From: Psilocybe azurescens | Taxonomy: Eukaryota > Basidiomycota > Agaricomycetes > Agaricales > Agrocybaceae | NCBI GenBank assembly: GCA_023853785.1 | Contig: JAJIRX010000711.1 | Coordinates: forward strand, 124,001-188,000 | Length of the DNA: 64,000 nucleotides | Direction: 5' to 3' | Part shown: piece by piece, positions 47,265 to 59,879 of the stretch | How positions within the stretch are numbered: the first letter of the stretch is position 1 | Layout of the letters: each line of letters opens with the position of its first letter | Made by a program: the position numbers and the translations under genes | The notes under the pieces: generated by a model | What the model was told of the DNA's origin: nothing | Database searches by the model: none | The model's input: the letters and a program-made list of their open reading frames with translations, nothing else

Positions 47265-49775
47265 TCAAGGTCTCTGAAACACTTGTGTATTTCTTCCTGG
47301 CAAGGTCGCGGATCCAGGGTCAACTTTGATTGTGATCTTCTCCGATTGTCGTCTTTGAATAATAGATATACGCCTGCCCGTCTTATCGGTGCTGGTGACA
47401 CGCGCAGAGCTGGAAGATATAGATCGAATAAGAGTTGTGAACCAAGAGGAAGGAGATCTCGTCAAGGTCTGGACTGGATTATTGTTTAGAGAGCCCAACG
47501 ACACATCGTAGGCCTGTGCTGCCGGAGAATCAGAATCATATGGCCAAAACTGTTTTATAGTCGCCTCAAGGCCTAGCAAGGGTTCGATAAATTCTGGGGT
47601 GCTTTTCAACTTTTCAGCAAGCGTTGGATCAATGACCGCTTGTTCTAAAATAGATGAATGGAACATTTCATGAGTGTATGGGTCGTTCGGGGTCATTGGC
47701 AACTCCCTCTGAATTGTATCCGCTAGAAAGAAAACACCAGTCCTTGAACTGAGAAACTATTGTTAGAGTGGCTGGAAGCATTCGATTTGCACGGACTCAC
47801 TCGTGAGGCTTTTGCTTCCCCATGGTGCCACTGGGTGGAGGAGTCCTCGGAGGTACTTGATATCAAATGACAAAAGACTCTCCACTTGTGCCTTGTTTAC
47901 AAGAAAGATAAGCATTTTGCCACAATATGAATAGAATCGTAGACTAACGGCCATCCAAACGAGGCTGATATCAGACAGATCATGGTGATCATATCCACCA
48001 CCAATCTAGTAAGGGATGTTAAATGTAGCTTATAGATAAATGATGAAAGTCACGAACATCAGAATGAGAACCTGACACAGAGAGCCAAGCGTTAACATCT
48101 CCAGAACGATATTAAATACGCCAAGAATTCTTACCAGCAAACCAGCACTTGAGAAAATCGTTAAGAATACTGAATGAACTCATATAGTGAATTCCACTCA
48201 CTTGTTTTAATATTTGATGATTGAGTCTACCAGTCTCAGTCTGTTTAAACTTGTTACAATTCTAGGCAATTAATTAACCTCAATTTTGTTCGTGTCAAAA
48301 GAGCCATAAACGTACGAAGTCCTTCCTCATTTCGTTTAGTGCCAGCGCCTGATAAGCATGCTCGATATGAACTCCTAATTTTCGATTAGGAAAACCGAAC
48401 ATTTTGGCCCTGCCTTTCGACATGCTGATCTCTTCGGGTAGACCGATAGCTCCCACAGTATCCCAGACGCCCAAACATCTATGGCAAAAAATTGAGTAAG
48501 GCAGTATTCTTGCTTGGGCGTATGGCTAGCATCTGCTCACTTAATCGTGAATTTATCGCCGTCAACGTCAACACGCCTCCTGCCATTTGAATCCGGATCC
48601 CGCCATTTGGTTAGCTTCGCTTCCAGCTCTGCTTTTGCTACGACTATGTTTTATGCAGGGTTCTGGGGACAGTTGTGAAGGAACGCACCTGGTTGGTCTT
48701 TAGTTTTTCCGAGGGCTTGGAAATTTAGAAATATGGAAGCAAAGTTGTCCATATCTTTGCTATCAAGCACTCCAATTTCTCCCTAATCGAGGGCGTGGTG
48801 ATTAGCATTGTTTGATGTCTTAAGCAATAAAATTGCGCTCACGATGAACATGGCAACCATGCGAGCTGTATACGCTCCCTGCAATAGCCATGGACAGTTC
48901 AATGCCGATGCGACATAGGCGCACATGTAGACGGCTTACTCTGGAAAAGCCAAAGAGAAAAATCTAGATGTATCACTTCATCGTCAACCAAGATGCTGCA
49001 GTTTAATATGGTATGCACACCTCATCTCCGGGGTTATAGTTACTTTGAACAAAAAGAAATAGGAAGTTAATGGTAGATCTATGACCAGTTTTTTATTGAT
49101 AGGACGACTTACTGTGCAATAAATGCGTAAGCATCTTCAACTTTGTCACCTAACAATTAGTAGTTTGGGTTTAGCATTCTAGAAGGTGCAATTACACTAG
49201 TAATCCAAGCCCACGATACCAACCTAAAGATGCCCCTGTAGCCCCTATCGAGAAACAATTAGAGATTCTTGCTATTTCAATAAGCCTCGCATAAGCTCGT
49301 ACCTTCAACATATTCAGAATAAAAGTTATGCTCAGATCCAACCCCCGACTGATAGAAAACAATTTGGGCGATTGCTGGTTGTAAGCGTTCATCCTCACGG
49401 TTCACGCTCCTTGCAAGACGCTAGGGCAAGGTTAAAGGGACATGTATTTGAAGGACTGGACGACAAGGGCTTACGAGGACGTTGGTGTATTTAGAGCATT
49501 CCGTCGCTACACCATCTTGCCAAGTCCTGCGCTCGGCAAATTGAGTTTAGGTGACCGTTCGGAAATGAGGCTTTTGGTTTCCCTCACCCATCACAGAAAA
49601 CAATAATCCTCTTGAATGTTTTCATCTTCATTTCCACAGTGATTTGGTTTCCCAGGGGATCCGTGTGTAGTCGACGAGGGGACCTGGACGGACTAGAGCG
49701 TGAAGTGGCTTCCGAGTCTGGTTGGAAAAGAAGTGAGGCATCGGGTGTCGAGTTGGTGTCAGCCTCCGAATGCAT
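47265..49775 (-). CDS. DUF2235 alpha/beta hydrolase
   Basis: Many small exons. The DUF2235 (T6SS phospholipase-like) hydrolase core is clear: KRIIVFCDGTWQDG after a Ser/Pro-rich head, DKVEDAYAFIAQNYNPGDEIFLFGFSRGAYTAR with the nucleophile Ser in GFSRG, KCLGVWDTVGAIG with the expected acidic residue, HAYQALALNEMRKDF, and a late CWFAGSHSDIGGGYDHHD carrying the His. The C-terminal 170 residues (SFDIKYLRGLLHP, then ISIIQRRQSEKITIKVDP) are fungal-specific. Bacterial relatives (Tle1) are phospholipases; the fungal enzymes are mostly uncharacterised. No signal peptide, so probably cytosolic. Start MHSEADTNST at 49775. About 600-650 residues. Confidence 0.85.
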
Positions 49776-50422
49776 ATCTGAAGCTAGGTATGTAGGAAAT
49801 ATATCAGGGTTGGTTGACGACGAAACCTGTCTCTTTTATATGAGCGTACTTTTACCAACAGATCCGTCCTATTAATAAATAATATCATGATAGAGGTGAT
49901 ACATCATTCAATTAGGGGTATTCATTGCCATGTATTAAAAGGCTGTGATCCCGCGTCCTGCTTTTCGGACCCACCGGAGAGAGTTCTCTGAGCGCTTGAT
50001 TATAGAAGAAAGCGCATTTCGAAGGCCCCACCTTCGAAGTCAAGTACTTATTGCCCTTGAACCGAGAAAGCTCACTGCATTGCTCCAACATCTCATGATC
50101 CATCGATACTAGTCCTCATCCTGGCATACATTTTTTCGCGTTAGTTAGATCAACCGGGTGGCGACGCTCATGACTGTTCAAGATATGTGGCGCTCTCCAT
50201 TATCCGCGTATAACCCGAATGGTGCACTCGACGAGGTTACAATAATGACATAGTTGAGCTAATACTACAGCTGAGCAACTCAGGTCATTACATAAGATGC
50301 TTGCTTGTGACATTCGGAAGTGTAAAGCATTGTAGCAAATGCATCATTTACATTCAGAGTAGGCCCAAGGACCAAGTTTTGAAGGGGTTGATAATTGATT
50401 ATAGGAATCTATAGGGGTATCT
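49776..50422. other. Intergenic region
   Basis: About 650 bases upstream of the DUF2235 gene and downstream of NUS1. No open frame with a recognisable motif and no RNA gene seen; expected to hold the DUF2235 promoter and NUS1 3' UTR. Confidence 0.5.
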
Positions 50423-51640
50423 CTATTTGCCAAAGCGCATTTGGGCAGCTGTAAATTCATCTAGTGCAGATCTGAAAGACGTTTCATCTAGAGGGGCAGG
50501 CAGATGGGCCCACTGCCAATGGAACATTCTTTGTAATCTGGATTTTGGGGGTTTGTTTTGACTAGGCAAAAATAAGAAAAAGGAGTGGGCACAAGTCGGA
50601 AGGATCATTTCTTACTAGATCTCTGTCAACCTGATATGCCACGGAGGGTACCCATGGAGCTCAGGTGGGGCCAAAATAGCGCTGGACGACTCGACTGGGT
50701 GTATGATCATAAAATCGGGGGAGGAGAGGCCGTCGTCCTCTATTTATAGTTCGGCATATGGTAACTTCAATCAAGGAAAAAGTAGAAACGGAAAGTACAG
50801 TACCTTCCAAAATCCCGTTCAGCTCATCCACTGACAATTTGTATGCGTCACCTCTAACGGATCGAGTATTCTCGCGGAATTGCCGAGTGTACATTTGAGC
50901 GAGGTCTTGGGCGGCATTGGCTATAGCGGGCTTGGAGCATCTCCAAGATGCAAGGCAAAGAAGCAGGTCTGCTCTAGGGACTTTGTTAACCATTTCTGGG
51001 ACAAGAAGACAGAAGGTCAGGTAATTCAAAACGAAATATATATTGCACTGTAGCTTACGATTTTGGCGCCGTCTACGAAATTTCAGGCGCTTCGGCTCTT
51101 CTCTTCGGGGAATGGGATCGGAAACGGATATTGTGGTAATTGGAGCATTATGTTCTTGAACGATGTCGGGGGAGAGGGACGCGATTCTGAATACTCTGAT
51201 GCCGGTGGGGTAAGAGGATATTCCGTTTCAGATTCACTCAACTCGGTCTCTTGTCCATGAATAGGCAGTCGTTTACGAATATTATGAATACATTTCGATA
51301 GTAAATCTGGAGAAAAGCATTTCAACTTTGCTGAGGGCACAAAAGCTTTCTGGATAAACATACCGTTTTCTTCATAGACTGTCAACTTCCCAATCCCAAC
51401 GGTTCGGCACCACGACACGGCGTCAACAACGCTCTCCGTCACTATCTCTTGAGCTACCTCTGCTGAGACCGCAGAGTCGACATTGAATAGGATGGCGAGG
51501 TGTTTTGGTATACGTGGACGTGATGCCCGGAGTGGCTGCGGGGCCGGTGCAGAATTTCGTTTCCAGAACGAACGTATTAAGAGTATTGTGGCATAAATAA
51601 AGTGAAATATTTGCAAAAGGAACGCATAAAGAGCGCGCAT
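50423..51640 (-). CDS. NUS1: NUS1-type subunit of dehydrodolichyl diphosphate synthase
   Basis: The N-terminus has a membrane segment (LLQIFHFIYATILLI) followed by RPRIPKHLAILFNVDS, AVSWCRTVGIGKLTVYEENG, then KPAIANAAQDLAQMYTRQF, DELNGILEG, PPELHGYPPWHIRLTEI, and the end LDEFTAAQMRFGK with the RxG motif (RFG) that NUS1/NgBR proteins contribute to the active site of cis-prenyltransferase. Together with the catalytic Rer2/Srt1 partner it makes the dolichol backbone at the ER. Length about 330 residues, as in basidiomycetes. The junction between SFPFPEEKSR and the KPAIAN exon does not keep phase near 51060-51085, another probable small indel. The last intron starts GTAAGA (in TA|gtaaga). Confidence 0.82.
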
Positions 51641-51889
51641 GGCGAAGGGATAAATATCGAATAGATAGGAACGCGATTTAAGGTGTCCACTGTCGACGTG
51701 TACTATACATCACCGTCACGGTGTCTCACCTCCGCGATCACTGTCAAATTCCATGCTACCGACATCGTGGGAGGGCATCAGTGCGTCATCACTTAGATTA
51801 CACACATCTACCTGACTTATGTACAGTATATACGAACTATAGCAAGTCGAAAACTTACATGCAATATGGAACAGTAAATAAATCCAATG

Positions 51890-53899
51890 TCACCCTGTTA
51901 GATCCCACCTTCCTTTCGCTATAGTCCAAACCTTTCCTTCGCTCTGCAAGAGCTCAAGAGCATCCTGTATATTCCATTCTCCAACATAACGCCATCTATC
52001 GTCCTTCCTCAGCACGCTGAGAATGCCCTCTTTGTCGCACCAGCATATGGTTTCCCACTCTTCTCATAGTGTTCCACGAGCACCTTGATGGATTTCTCGA
52101 CAAATTCAGCCAGATAATCAGGAGTTAAAGGGATGTACGCCTCCCTCGTCGGGGTCAGGATCAGATAAAGCACCATCATCGACGGAATTCTCAACCAAAG
52201 CAGATGAGATAGATCCAGTAGTTGCACTGAAGAGATTGCTGTCGTCAGTTAGAATGGAAGTAGTATTTGTTTTCCAAAGACGACTTGTTTCCATGAAAGA
52301 TGTCTCCGGAAAAGAACGAACTGGTCCATCCCAATGCACAAGACATCCTTCCTTGAGCAATTGAATTATAGCCCATTGAAAGAGTCTCTTTTTTTTGCCA
52401 GCAAATTTGTCCAAGGGTATGGCAGCAAGTGCCAATATCCTCGCTTTCTCGGTACGTGAGGGAACAACGCCAGAATCTTTTAGCTTCTGCTTCTCCTCTC
52501 TCATTCGTCTTCGGCAGACAGCTTGCACTACCTTCCCAGCCAGCAACGACAGCTCTGGGACTCGACGGAGGAAGGATAAGGAAACTCCTTGTCGTGAATA
52601 ATCCGTCAGGGGACGAATAGATGCTGCCTTTGAATGTATGTTCACTCCAAAATTGAGAGGTTGGATACGGGGACGTGGTGTGGCATTGTTGTCTAAGCAA
52701 GAGGTTGACTGACGAGGGGTCTGGTCATTTCGGGAGCGTCTTGTAGGTGTTGAGGTTATTTGAGCAACAGCAGCGGAGTCAGAATCGTAAGCGGCATCAG
52801 AGTATTCTCTTGTAACTGGAGCATTGTCCATGTAGTGCTTAACATAAATGCGGAATGTGTTCTCGGTGAGATCATGAGTGTGTAGTCGTGAAGGGTGTCG
52901 TAACTTTATTGGAGACTGCATCGAATTAGTAGGATTAGTCATAGTGAACTAACAAATGTTTACCTTGTACTTTAGGTCGACTTGTGGGGACTTGATTGGG
53001 CTTGATGATACAGAGGAAGGTGGACCCGAGCCCATAATAGAAGGTGTGACCGGAATCTTAGCTTTTTGGGGAGTGGATGATGTATGGGGTATAATGAAGG
53101 AGCCCTTGTTGCAATATGTGGTTTGATGAAGGAATCGAACAGTCCTGGCGTGAAGAAGTTCTTCATTTGGGGAGGAGCAGACTTCTGAACGGACTTTGTA
53201 TAGGTAACATTCAAACGTAGTCGCAGTGAAGTGACAATACATACTGATATTTGTAACATTTAGTTGTCGGGTGTCGTGAACTTTGCGAACAGTTCCGGTT
53301 ACTTCTACAGAATTTCCAATCTTTGCAACAGGTTTTGGAGGATATATTTTGGAGGCATTATTTCGCCTTTAGATTGTTTTTGAAGTTTGTACGACGTGTA
53401 TTCTTTGGAATGTACATGATAGCAATCCACGACGCCGGTGCCATCGTCAACTATCCATTACATATCGAGTCCCGGGTTAAGAATGTTTAAAGATTCCTAG
53501 CATCTAGTACTCACCCGAGTATAGAATCCTCTTCTCATATATTTGTATGCCTACAACCATCCCAACAATCTTTATGCTACGGCAGGGTACAGACCCTAGC
53601 CAATAAAAGTCGTATTCTGTAGATTTGAGACAATTAGCTTTCAATAGTTGTTCAATGAGAGCTGGATATGAGCTACTTTGTGCAGCACTTGGTTTCATAT
53701 GTAACACATCATCGATTGTGCATTTCGCAATAGCATCGGAGTGGAATGTCCAATTGTAAATGTCCTGTATTGAACTTCCAACTTCAGGATGAGGAGGGGA
53801 AGAAAGTCGTCTTCGTTTGGTTGGAGAAAGATAGACAGTTGGAGGATGATAATCTTTGGTCTTCTCCAGCTTTGATGTGGATGTCAGAGTAAAGCTCAT
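51890..53899 (-). CDS. STN1: CST telomere-capping subunit STN1
   Basis: An N-terminal OB-fold: FYWLGSVPCRSIKIVGMVVGIQIYEKRILYS, DDGTGVVDCYH, VAKIGNSVEVTGTVRKVHDTRQLNVTNI. A long, poorly conserved middle follows, then winged-helix modules: RRMREEKQKLKDSGVVPSRTEKARIL, QWAIIQLLKEGCLVHWDG and LTPDYLAEFVEKSIKVLVEHYEKSGKPY up to the C-terminal RWDLTG. This is the STN1 order (OB fold plus C-terminal wHTH) of the CST complex, which caps chromosome ends and helps fill-in by DNA polymerase alpha. The C-terminal exon is broken by a T3 run at 52031-52033 that is one base short (coding-strand A). Start MSFTLTSTSKLE at 53899. About 560 residues. Confidence 0.78.
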
Positions 53900-54330
53900 G
53901 GAAGATGGTAGTGGCGAAGAGAAAGAGTGGCTAGTTGTTCAACCTCAGGGTGCCAGACTGTCACTCTACTTTGGGAAATTGACGCGAGTCATGAGAGGAT
54001 CACCTGATTTAATTAATGATGCCAAGCCTTAACCCTATTTAGCCACAGCCGCTGAGTCTGAGATGTGGACTTTGGATGAAGCTCAACGGGAAAATAATCC
54101 ATGTAGCTTGGACAGAGCATATATAAAAGAAAAGATGAAAGATGAATTCGAGATAATGTTACTGAAGTCTGATTACAAGTTGTGCGATGAGACTGACGAG
54201 ACTCAGCAGATATCGCTTTCATATGCTATACATACACGGTTTTATTCCAAAAGTAAGTAGATGCTGTTCTGATGTAAAAATATCCTTTCATCCTTTCTAT
54301 CCACTACCAGAAAAAGTATTGCCACGAAAA

Positions 54331-55354
54331 CTATGCAAGGCCAACATCCTCGTCGAACGAGCGCTTGATCTTCAACAATATGTTTGTTTTCCAGTTATCT
54401 AGTTTCGTGACTTGATCGAACTCGAAGACAGCTCCAGTGAAGGCTTCGAGGTCACCACCTTCGACAGCTTCTATCAACGCGGTTGCGAACTTTGCTTCTC
54501 GAGTCGATGCAAATGTTACATCTTGATTGGAGTACTTAGTCAAATTTCGTCGAGCCGTAACAGAGTCCTAGGTCGAATGCTTGATAAATTTGACGGTATA
54601 TATCATTTCGGGCGGCTTACATTGAGGGCAAGAGCGCACAGGATGGATTTGAGCCAATAATCTTTGACACTGTACTTGGTCAGAGCGGATGTCAGAGACT
54701 GATCGGCAACCTGTTCATATCGAGCAATTGCTTGAGGATATTCCTCAAGTTCTGCATGAAGGTCAGCAGCATCTTTGAAGCAGGCGTTAGCTGTCCTATA
54801 AGAGTGTGTTAGTTAGCAATCCGTAGGGTCAGTATATATTTGCTCACGCAGAAGCATCTTCTTGTTGGTACCATTCTCCAGCCCGCTCGTAACTTTCGCA
54901 AGCCTTTCGTAGGTCATTGTTTTCTTGCAGATAAATTTGACCAATTTCTTTCTCTCTGTCGGCAGCTTGTCTGAATCTGCCTCCTTTGGTGAGATGTACG
55001 ATGGTCTGCGTCAGTGCTTGTATAGCGACTACGGGCGATGATCAGCCTTGAAATCCAACGTATCCTGTAAAGAACTCACGATCCGGATAACCCCTCTTAT
55101 AGGCTTTAGAAGCGTTCCACCATGCATTAGCGGCTTCGTTCTCTCCTTGCAAAGCTCTCTACATTCGGCCTCTCGGGCGAATGCATCTCCGGCCTCCTTG
55201 AAGAGTTTCTCAATCTTGAACGAATTTGCTGCTTGTTGATAAAGATCGCCAGCCTCTTCGTATTTCGTCGAGGAAGATGTAAACCATCCACCGGATGAAT
55301 TGGCCTTTTGTCGGCTTTCTCTAAGAGAACTTGAGCTGGAGACTTTGATGGCAT
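54331..55354 (-). CDS. SEC17: Alpha-SNAP, SNARE disassembly adaptor
   Basis: TPR-like helical repeats across the protein: AQVLLEKADKKANSSGGWF at the start, YEEAGDLYQQAANSFKIEKLFKEAGDAF, ANAWWNASKAYKRGYPD, FRQAADREKEIGQIYLQE, KACESYERAGEWYQQEDASA, ACFKDAADLHAELEEYPQAIARYEQVADQSL, and the C-terminal FDQVTKLDNWKTNILLKIKRSFDED that stimulates the NSF ATPase. It recruits NSF/Sec18 to SNARE complexes in vesicle fusion. The length of about 290 residues fits. Two single-base losses (T4 run 55306-55309 and A3 run 55151-55153) shift the frame of this essential gene, which argues for sequencing error. It is divergent from AGM1 with 180 bases between starts. Confidence 0.92.
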
Positions 55355-55534
55355 GTTGGAGTGTAGGTAAGAAACTGAAAGGAGACTGGACTGACGCCGT
55401 TGCGTGACAGTAATAGGACAGGAGTCATATGACCAAATCGGCTGTTTTCTACATACTACGTCAGACGTTCAACTTCGCCGATCTCATACTGGTCAGTGAG
55501 GCAACCCACTTTGATATTTTTCTTTCATACCACC
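55355..55534. promoter_or_regulatory. Short bidirectional promoter, SEC17 / AGM1
   Basis: Only 180 bases lie between the two divergent start codons, so both promoters must overlap here. No specific motif was identified. Confidence 0.5.
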
Positions 55535-57471
55535 ATGGCCGGACTCCCTCTTGATATAATCAAAGAATTCTCTGATGCTCATCCAAAACCATCTGAACTT
55601 CATTTCCAATATGGGACGGCGGGCTTCAGGACGTTGTAAGTTGACTCCAGATCTGAAGTGCTTTCGTTCAATCTTTGTCAGAGGAAACACCTTGGACTCA
55701 GTGATCTTTCGAGTCGGCATCCTTGCGGGATTGAGGAGCAAGAAATTGGATGGAAGAACAATCGGTGTGATGGTTACTGCATCCCACAACCCCGAACAGG
55801 TTTGTTTCCTATACTATGAGGTAGTAAACGGAAAGTGACTGGATTTATCATCAAGGACAATGGCGTTAAACTTGTTGATCCACGCGGAGAAATGTTGGAA
55901 GCTTCATGGGAGGCACATGCCACAGTCCTTGCGAATGCTCCTACTACTGATGCTTTGTTGAGGCACTCGAAGTCCTAGTAGCAAGCGCGAAGATTGATCT
56001 TTCAAAGCCCTCGCGAGTGGTTTATGCGAGAGACACCCGTCCTTCGGGACCTGCTCTCACATCAGCTCTAGAAGACGGTTTCAGAGCTCTAGGCGTGGAG
56101 GCGCGGGATGGCGGGGTGACTACCACCCCTATACTCCATTACCTTGTAAAAGCGATCAACACCAAAGGCACTAGTGAAAGCTATGGTGAAGATTCTGAGA
56201 ATGGCTACTACACTAAACTCAGCGAATCTTTCAAGAAGTTGATTGTGGGTTTTCCTGTTGTGCGTTTGTACGCGTTTTATTTATTTATCCGTGCTCGCTA
56301 GGCTGGCAGAACCAAACCAGGACCTTTGGTCATCGACTGTGCCAATGGTGTTGGTGCACATGCAGCCGCCAAACTTGCCACTTATCTTGGAGAAAACACT
56401 GCCATTGATTCTGGAAAATACAGCCACGTCTACGCCAGGGACATTGAACGACTCGTGCGGTGCAGATTATGTTAAAACATTGCAGAAACTACCCCCGAAC
56501 TTGGTTGATACCATGAAACCAGGCCAAAGAGCCTGTAGCCTTGACGGTGATGCAGATCGGCTGATGTACTATTATCTGGATGAGCGTGGTTTATTCCACA
56601 TGTTGGATGGCGACAAGATTGCAGCACTGGTTGCTGCTTTTATTGTCGAACTTGTCAAACTTGCCGGTCTAGATTCTGAAGTGAAGGTCGGAGTAGTACA
56701 AACAGCCTACGCCAACGGAGCATCAACCAAGTATCTTGCAGAGGTAGGTCACGATTTCCTGTGTTTTGGTTTATAAGACCACTCACGCATCCTCACGTGT
56801 ATCTTATAAAGCGCCTACCTGTCAAATGTGTCCCAACGGGGCGTGAAACATTTACACCATGCAGCAGAGCATTACAACATCGGGGTATACTTTGAAGCCA
56901 ATGGTCACGGAACTGTCATTTTCTCTCAAGAAACACAAGAGAAACTCGCCAAATATGAACCTTCGACTCCGGCGCAATCCACTGCCTTGAATCACCTGAT
57001 TAACTTGACTCAATTGATAAATCAGACTGTGGGTGATGCATTATCCGACATGCTGCTCGTTGAAGTCGTTCTGGCTCACAAATCATACTCCGGAGTCGAG
57101 TGGAACTCTCTGTACGCGGATCTGCCAAACCGACTGGTCAAGGTTGTAGTCGGTGACAGGAATAGCTTCAAAACCGAAGATGCTGAACGTCGTCTTGTCA
57201 ACCCTCCTGGATTGCAAGCTAAAATTGATGACCTTGTTCAAAGGTATGAAGGTGGACGTTCCTTCGTTCGACCGAGTGGGACGGAAGATGTTGTGCGAGT
57301 ATATGCCGAAGCAGCTGTGAAAGCTCAGGCCGATGGTATGTCGCGGAAAGCATTGTAGGCGCTGCATGACTGACTATTGAATCCTTAGAACTTGCGTTTC
57401 GAGTTGCTGGACTTGTGTACGATGAAGCGGGCGGCGATGCGTCTAAACGACCCAAGGAATTTCTTCCTTGA
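55535..57471 (+). CDS. PCM1: Phosphoacetylglucosamine mutase
   Basis: Alpha-D-phosphohexomutase order: [12 protein letters not shown], the catalytic Ser in [44 protein letters not shown], the metal-binding loop [13 protein letters not shown], the sugar-binding [14 protein letters not shown], and the phosphate-binding [12 protein letters not shown]. The enzyme turns GlcNAc-6-P into GlcNAc-1-P for UDP-GlcNAc, used for chitin and glycoproteins, in the cytosol. Length near 540 residues. Introns are about 50 nt. Frame slips at 55963-55967 (DALVEAL region) and 56391-56402 are each one base short and lie in otherwise well-conserved sequence, so they are probably sequencing errors. Start CACCATGGCC at 55535. 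Confidence 0.93.
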
Positions 57472-57859
57472 TAAACCAAAATAGATACCCACATAACTGT
57501 ATAACTACCATTGTTGGAAGGAAGATTTTTAAAAATAAAAGGGGATCTAGGACCTTTTAGGATTTGACTTGATGCTTGATTTTGTGGAGGAACAGACCGG
57601 ATATAACCGAACTTGTACTGATGTCGGTTTGGATAAGTCCCTGTGGATACGTGTCTGATGAGTATGCCTGTGTAGCCGTCGGTTTTTTGGCTCCGTTGCG
57701 CGATAGCACGTAATCCCGAGGTCCCAGAGTGCGACACTCAATATGGACTTCCACCTGACTCGGAAGAACGCTTGCATGAAATTATTTAAACAGGCGTCAA
57801 GTTGTTTCTTTCATTTCAACCACTACCAGTCTCTTTATTAACCGATAACCGGAGTCGAG

Positions 57860-59482
57860 ATGTGTCGCTTCGTGATATACAAGGGTACCTCGCCAGTACA
57901 GTTGTCCCATGTATGACGACATCTTTCTTCATCGCCACTCTTCACTGAACTCCATCCTTTCTTCCTCAGCTTCTTACCCGACCATGCCACTCAATTATCA
58001 ACCAGGCCTTCGACTCCCGCCTGCGCCTCGATAGACGGAGACCTATGAACGGTGATGGATTCGGAGTCGGTGAATTGCATTCCCTTACATATTTTGACTT
58101 TCACCGCAACTTTCATGCAGGATGGTACGATTCTGTGTACGATGAGGAGCTTGGAAGCCAGCCATGCATATTCACCTCTGTTACTCCAGTGCGTTTCCTT
58201 ATGGTTCCATATATGCCCTCCAGCTCACACATTCCTAGGCATGGAACAATGTCAATCTTACTCGACTGGCTGAAAAGATCAAATCTCCTTTGGTCTTGTG
58301 GGCTCTATTTCCTTTCAGAAATCGTCACAGGAACACTAAAACAGAAATTCTCTAGCGGCCATGTACGAGCAACGACGGCTGGCTCTTTATCACTGGATAA
58401 CTGCCATCCCTTTGTTCATGGAAAACTCATGGTACGTTCGGTTCTGCACCCGAATATACTGTGGAATCAATCTTTCTTGTCTGTTAGTTCATGCACAACG
58501 GAGGCATCGCCGAATTTCCGGTGCTTAAACGTCGGTTACAGAAAGATCTTCCAGATGCTGCTTTCGATATGGTCCAGGGTAACACGGGTATGTCCGATTC
58601 TATACTTAGCCACCTACTCGCGAACCCTGAGTTGAACAGATTCGGAATGGGCATTTGCGCTGTTCTTATCAAAGGTCGGTGCCCCGTGTAGAAAATCGTG
58701 AGCTTGAGTTGATGATGAAATCCAGCTCCCGGACTGTAATGCACGGTCGTTTACCTCTGAAACATTGCGTAAAGCTATGGCTGATACGATTGCATCACTA
58801 AACCTTTATGCCGAAGAATACAACATCACCGAGGTATGTCCTCATTTTGACTCATCTCTTTAGCCCTTGTCAACTGATAGTTGTCTTTGTAGCCCAGCCT
58901 GATGAACTTTTGCGTGACCGATGGAGAAACTGTTGTTGTAACGCGGTATATTTCTTCAAAGACGGATGAAGCTGCTTCTTTGGTAGGGCGCTATTTATTG
59001 ACCAAAGTACTGCTGCTCATCTCGTTCTCAGTGGTTCTCATCAGGGACAGAATTTAGTGAATATGCTGAAGGTGGTCATTATAAGATGTCTAAAGCCGAC
59101 AAGAGGGAGAACATCATAATGGTACAGCGAAGGCATCACTTCAGTAGTGCACCGAATTGATTGACCATTCCTTCAGGTGGCTAGCGAACCGCTTACCTTT
59201 GAAAGAGGTAGGCTATTCATCCCCTTCACAAGCCCTATACGACGCTGACACGCCTTAGCGGACTGGATGGAGATCAAGACCAATCACATGGTGGTCATCA
59301 CACCTAAGATGAACCTCTTGCAAATTCCTATCAAGGATAAATTCTATGTCCCTCCTTCAGATCCTGCAGCAGCGAAACGGAAAATAGAATTCGCACAGGA
59401 AAAGGGCTTCCTCAACCCCAGGAAACCGATTTCTGACAAACCTCTCAAAAATGGAAGGCGCCATACCCTGACATTGCCCTGA
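57860..59482 (+). CDS. Class II glutamine amidotransferase, Dug3-like
   Basis: Begins MCRFVIYKG, so Cys2 is the N-terminal nucleophile once Met is removed. Then NGDGFGVGWYD, AWNNVNLTRLA, SPLVFGHVRATTAGSLS, NCHPFVHGKLMFMHNGGIAEF with the oxyanion and glutamine-binding residues, and TDSEWAFALFLS (the family's TDSE). The C-terminal part ends LNPRKPISDKPLK. Dug3 of yeast works with Dug2 in the alternative breakdown of glutathione; whether this protein does so or acts on other amides cannot be told. Exons are short; the intron before GWYD ends CATGCAG, which supports the start choice at 57860. Cytosolic. About 380 residues. Confidence 0.85.
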
Positions 59483-59879
59483 CACACTCACGCCAATATC
59501 GATCTGGGTGTCGCTTAAGCTTTCAGCCTTCCGTTTTCTTTCTTTCGTTGCTTTGTTATATATTATAATCGTGTTGTAGACTATTATCTCCCTGGGTTTT
59601 CAGTTTCATTTTGAGACTGTTGTACATACATACCTCGTTATATAATCGAGTTTTTACTAAGTACTCGGACCAGCGAACGCCAAGACCTTTCTCTAAAGCT
59701 CTATGCTTGTCACATACGCGGTGGGTCACACGTCACACTGCAGATGGATCATTGTGACCTGGAACCAAAAACGAGGATGTCCCATGACGGTGAGCAGTGG
59801 CATCCATACCCCTGCAACCACTCACAAGTCTTCCTGAACCCTTTACGATTTTGATCATTCCTTGACTTCAATTGTCGCC

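Noticed and set aside
57480..57860. Minus-strand open frames between AGM1 and the Dug3-like gene
   Set aside because: Short, without motif, and overlapping AGM1 coding sequence; probably UTR and promoter.
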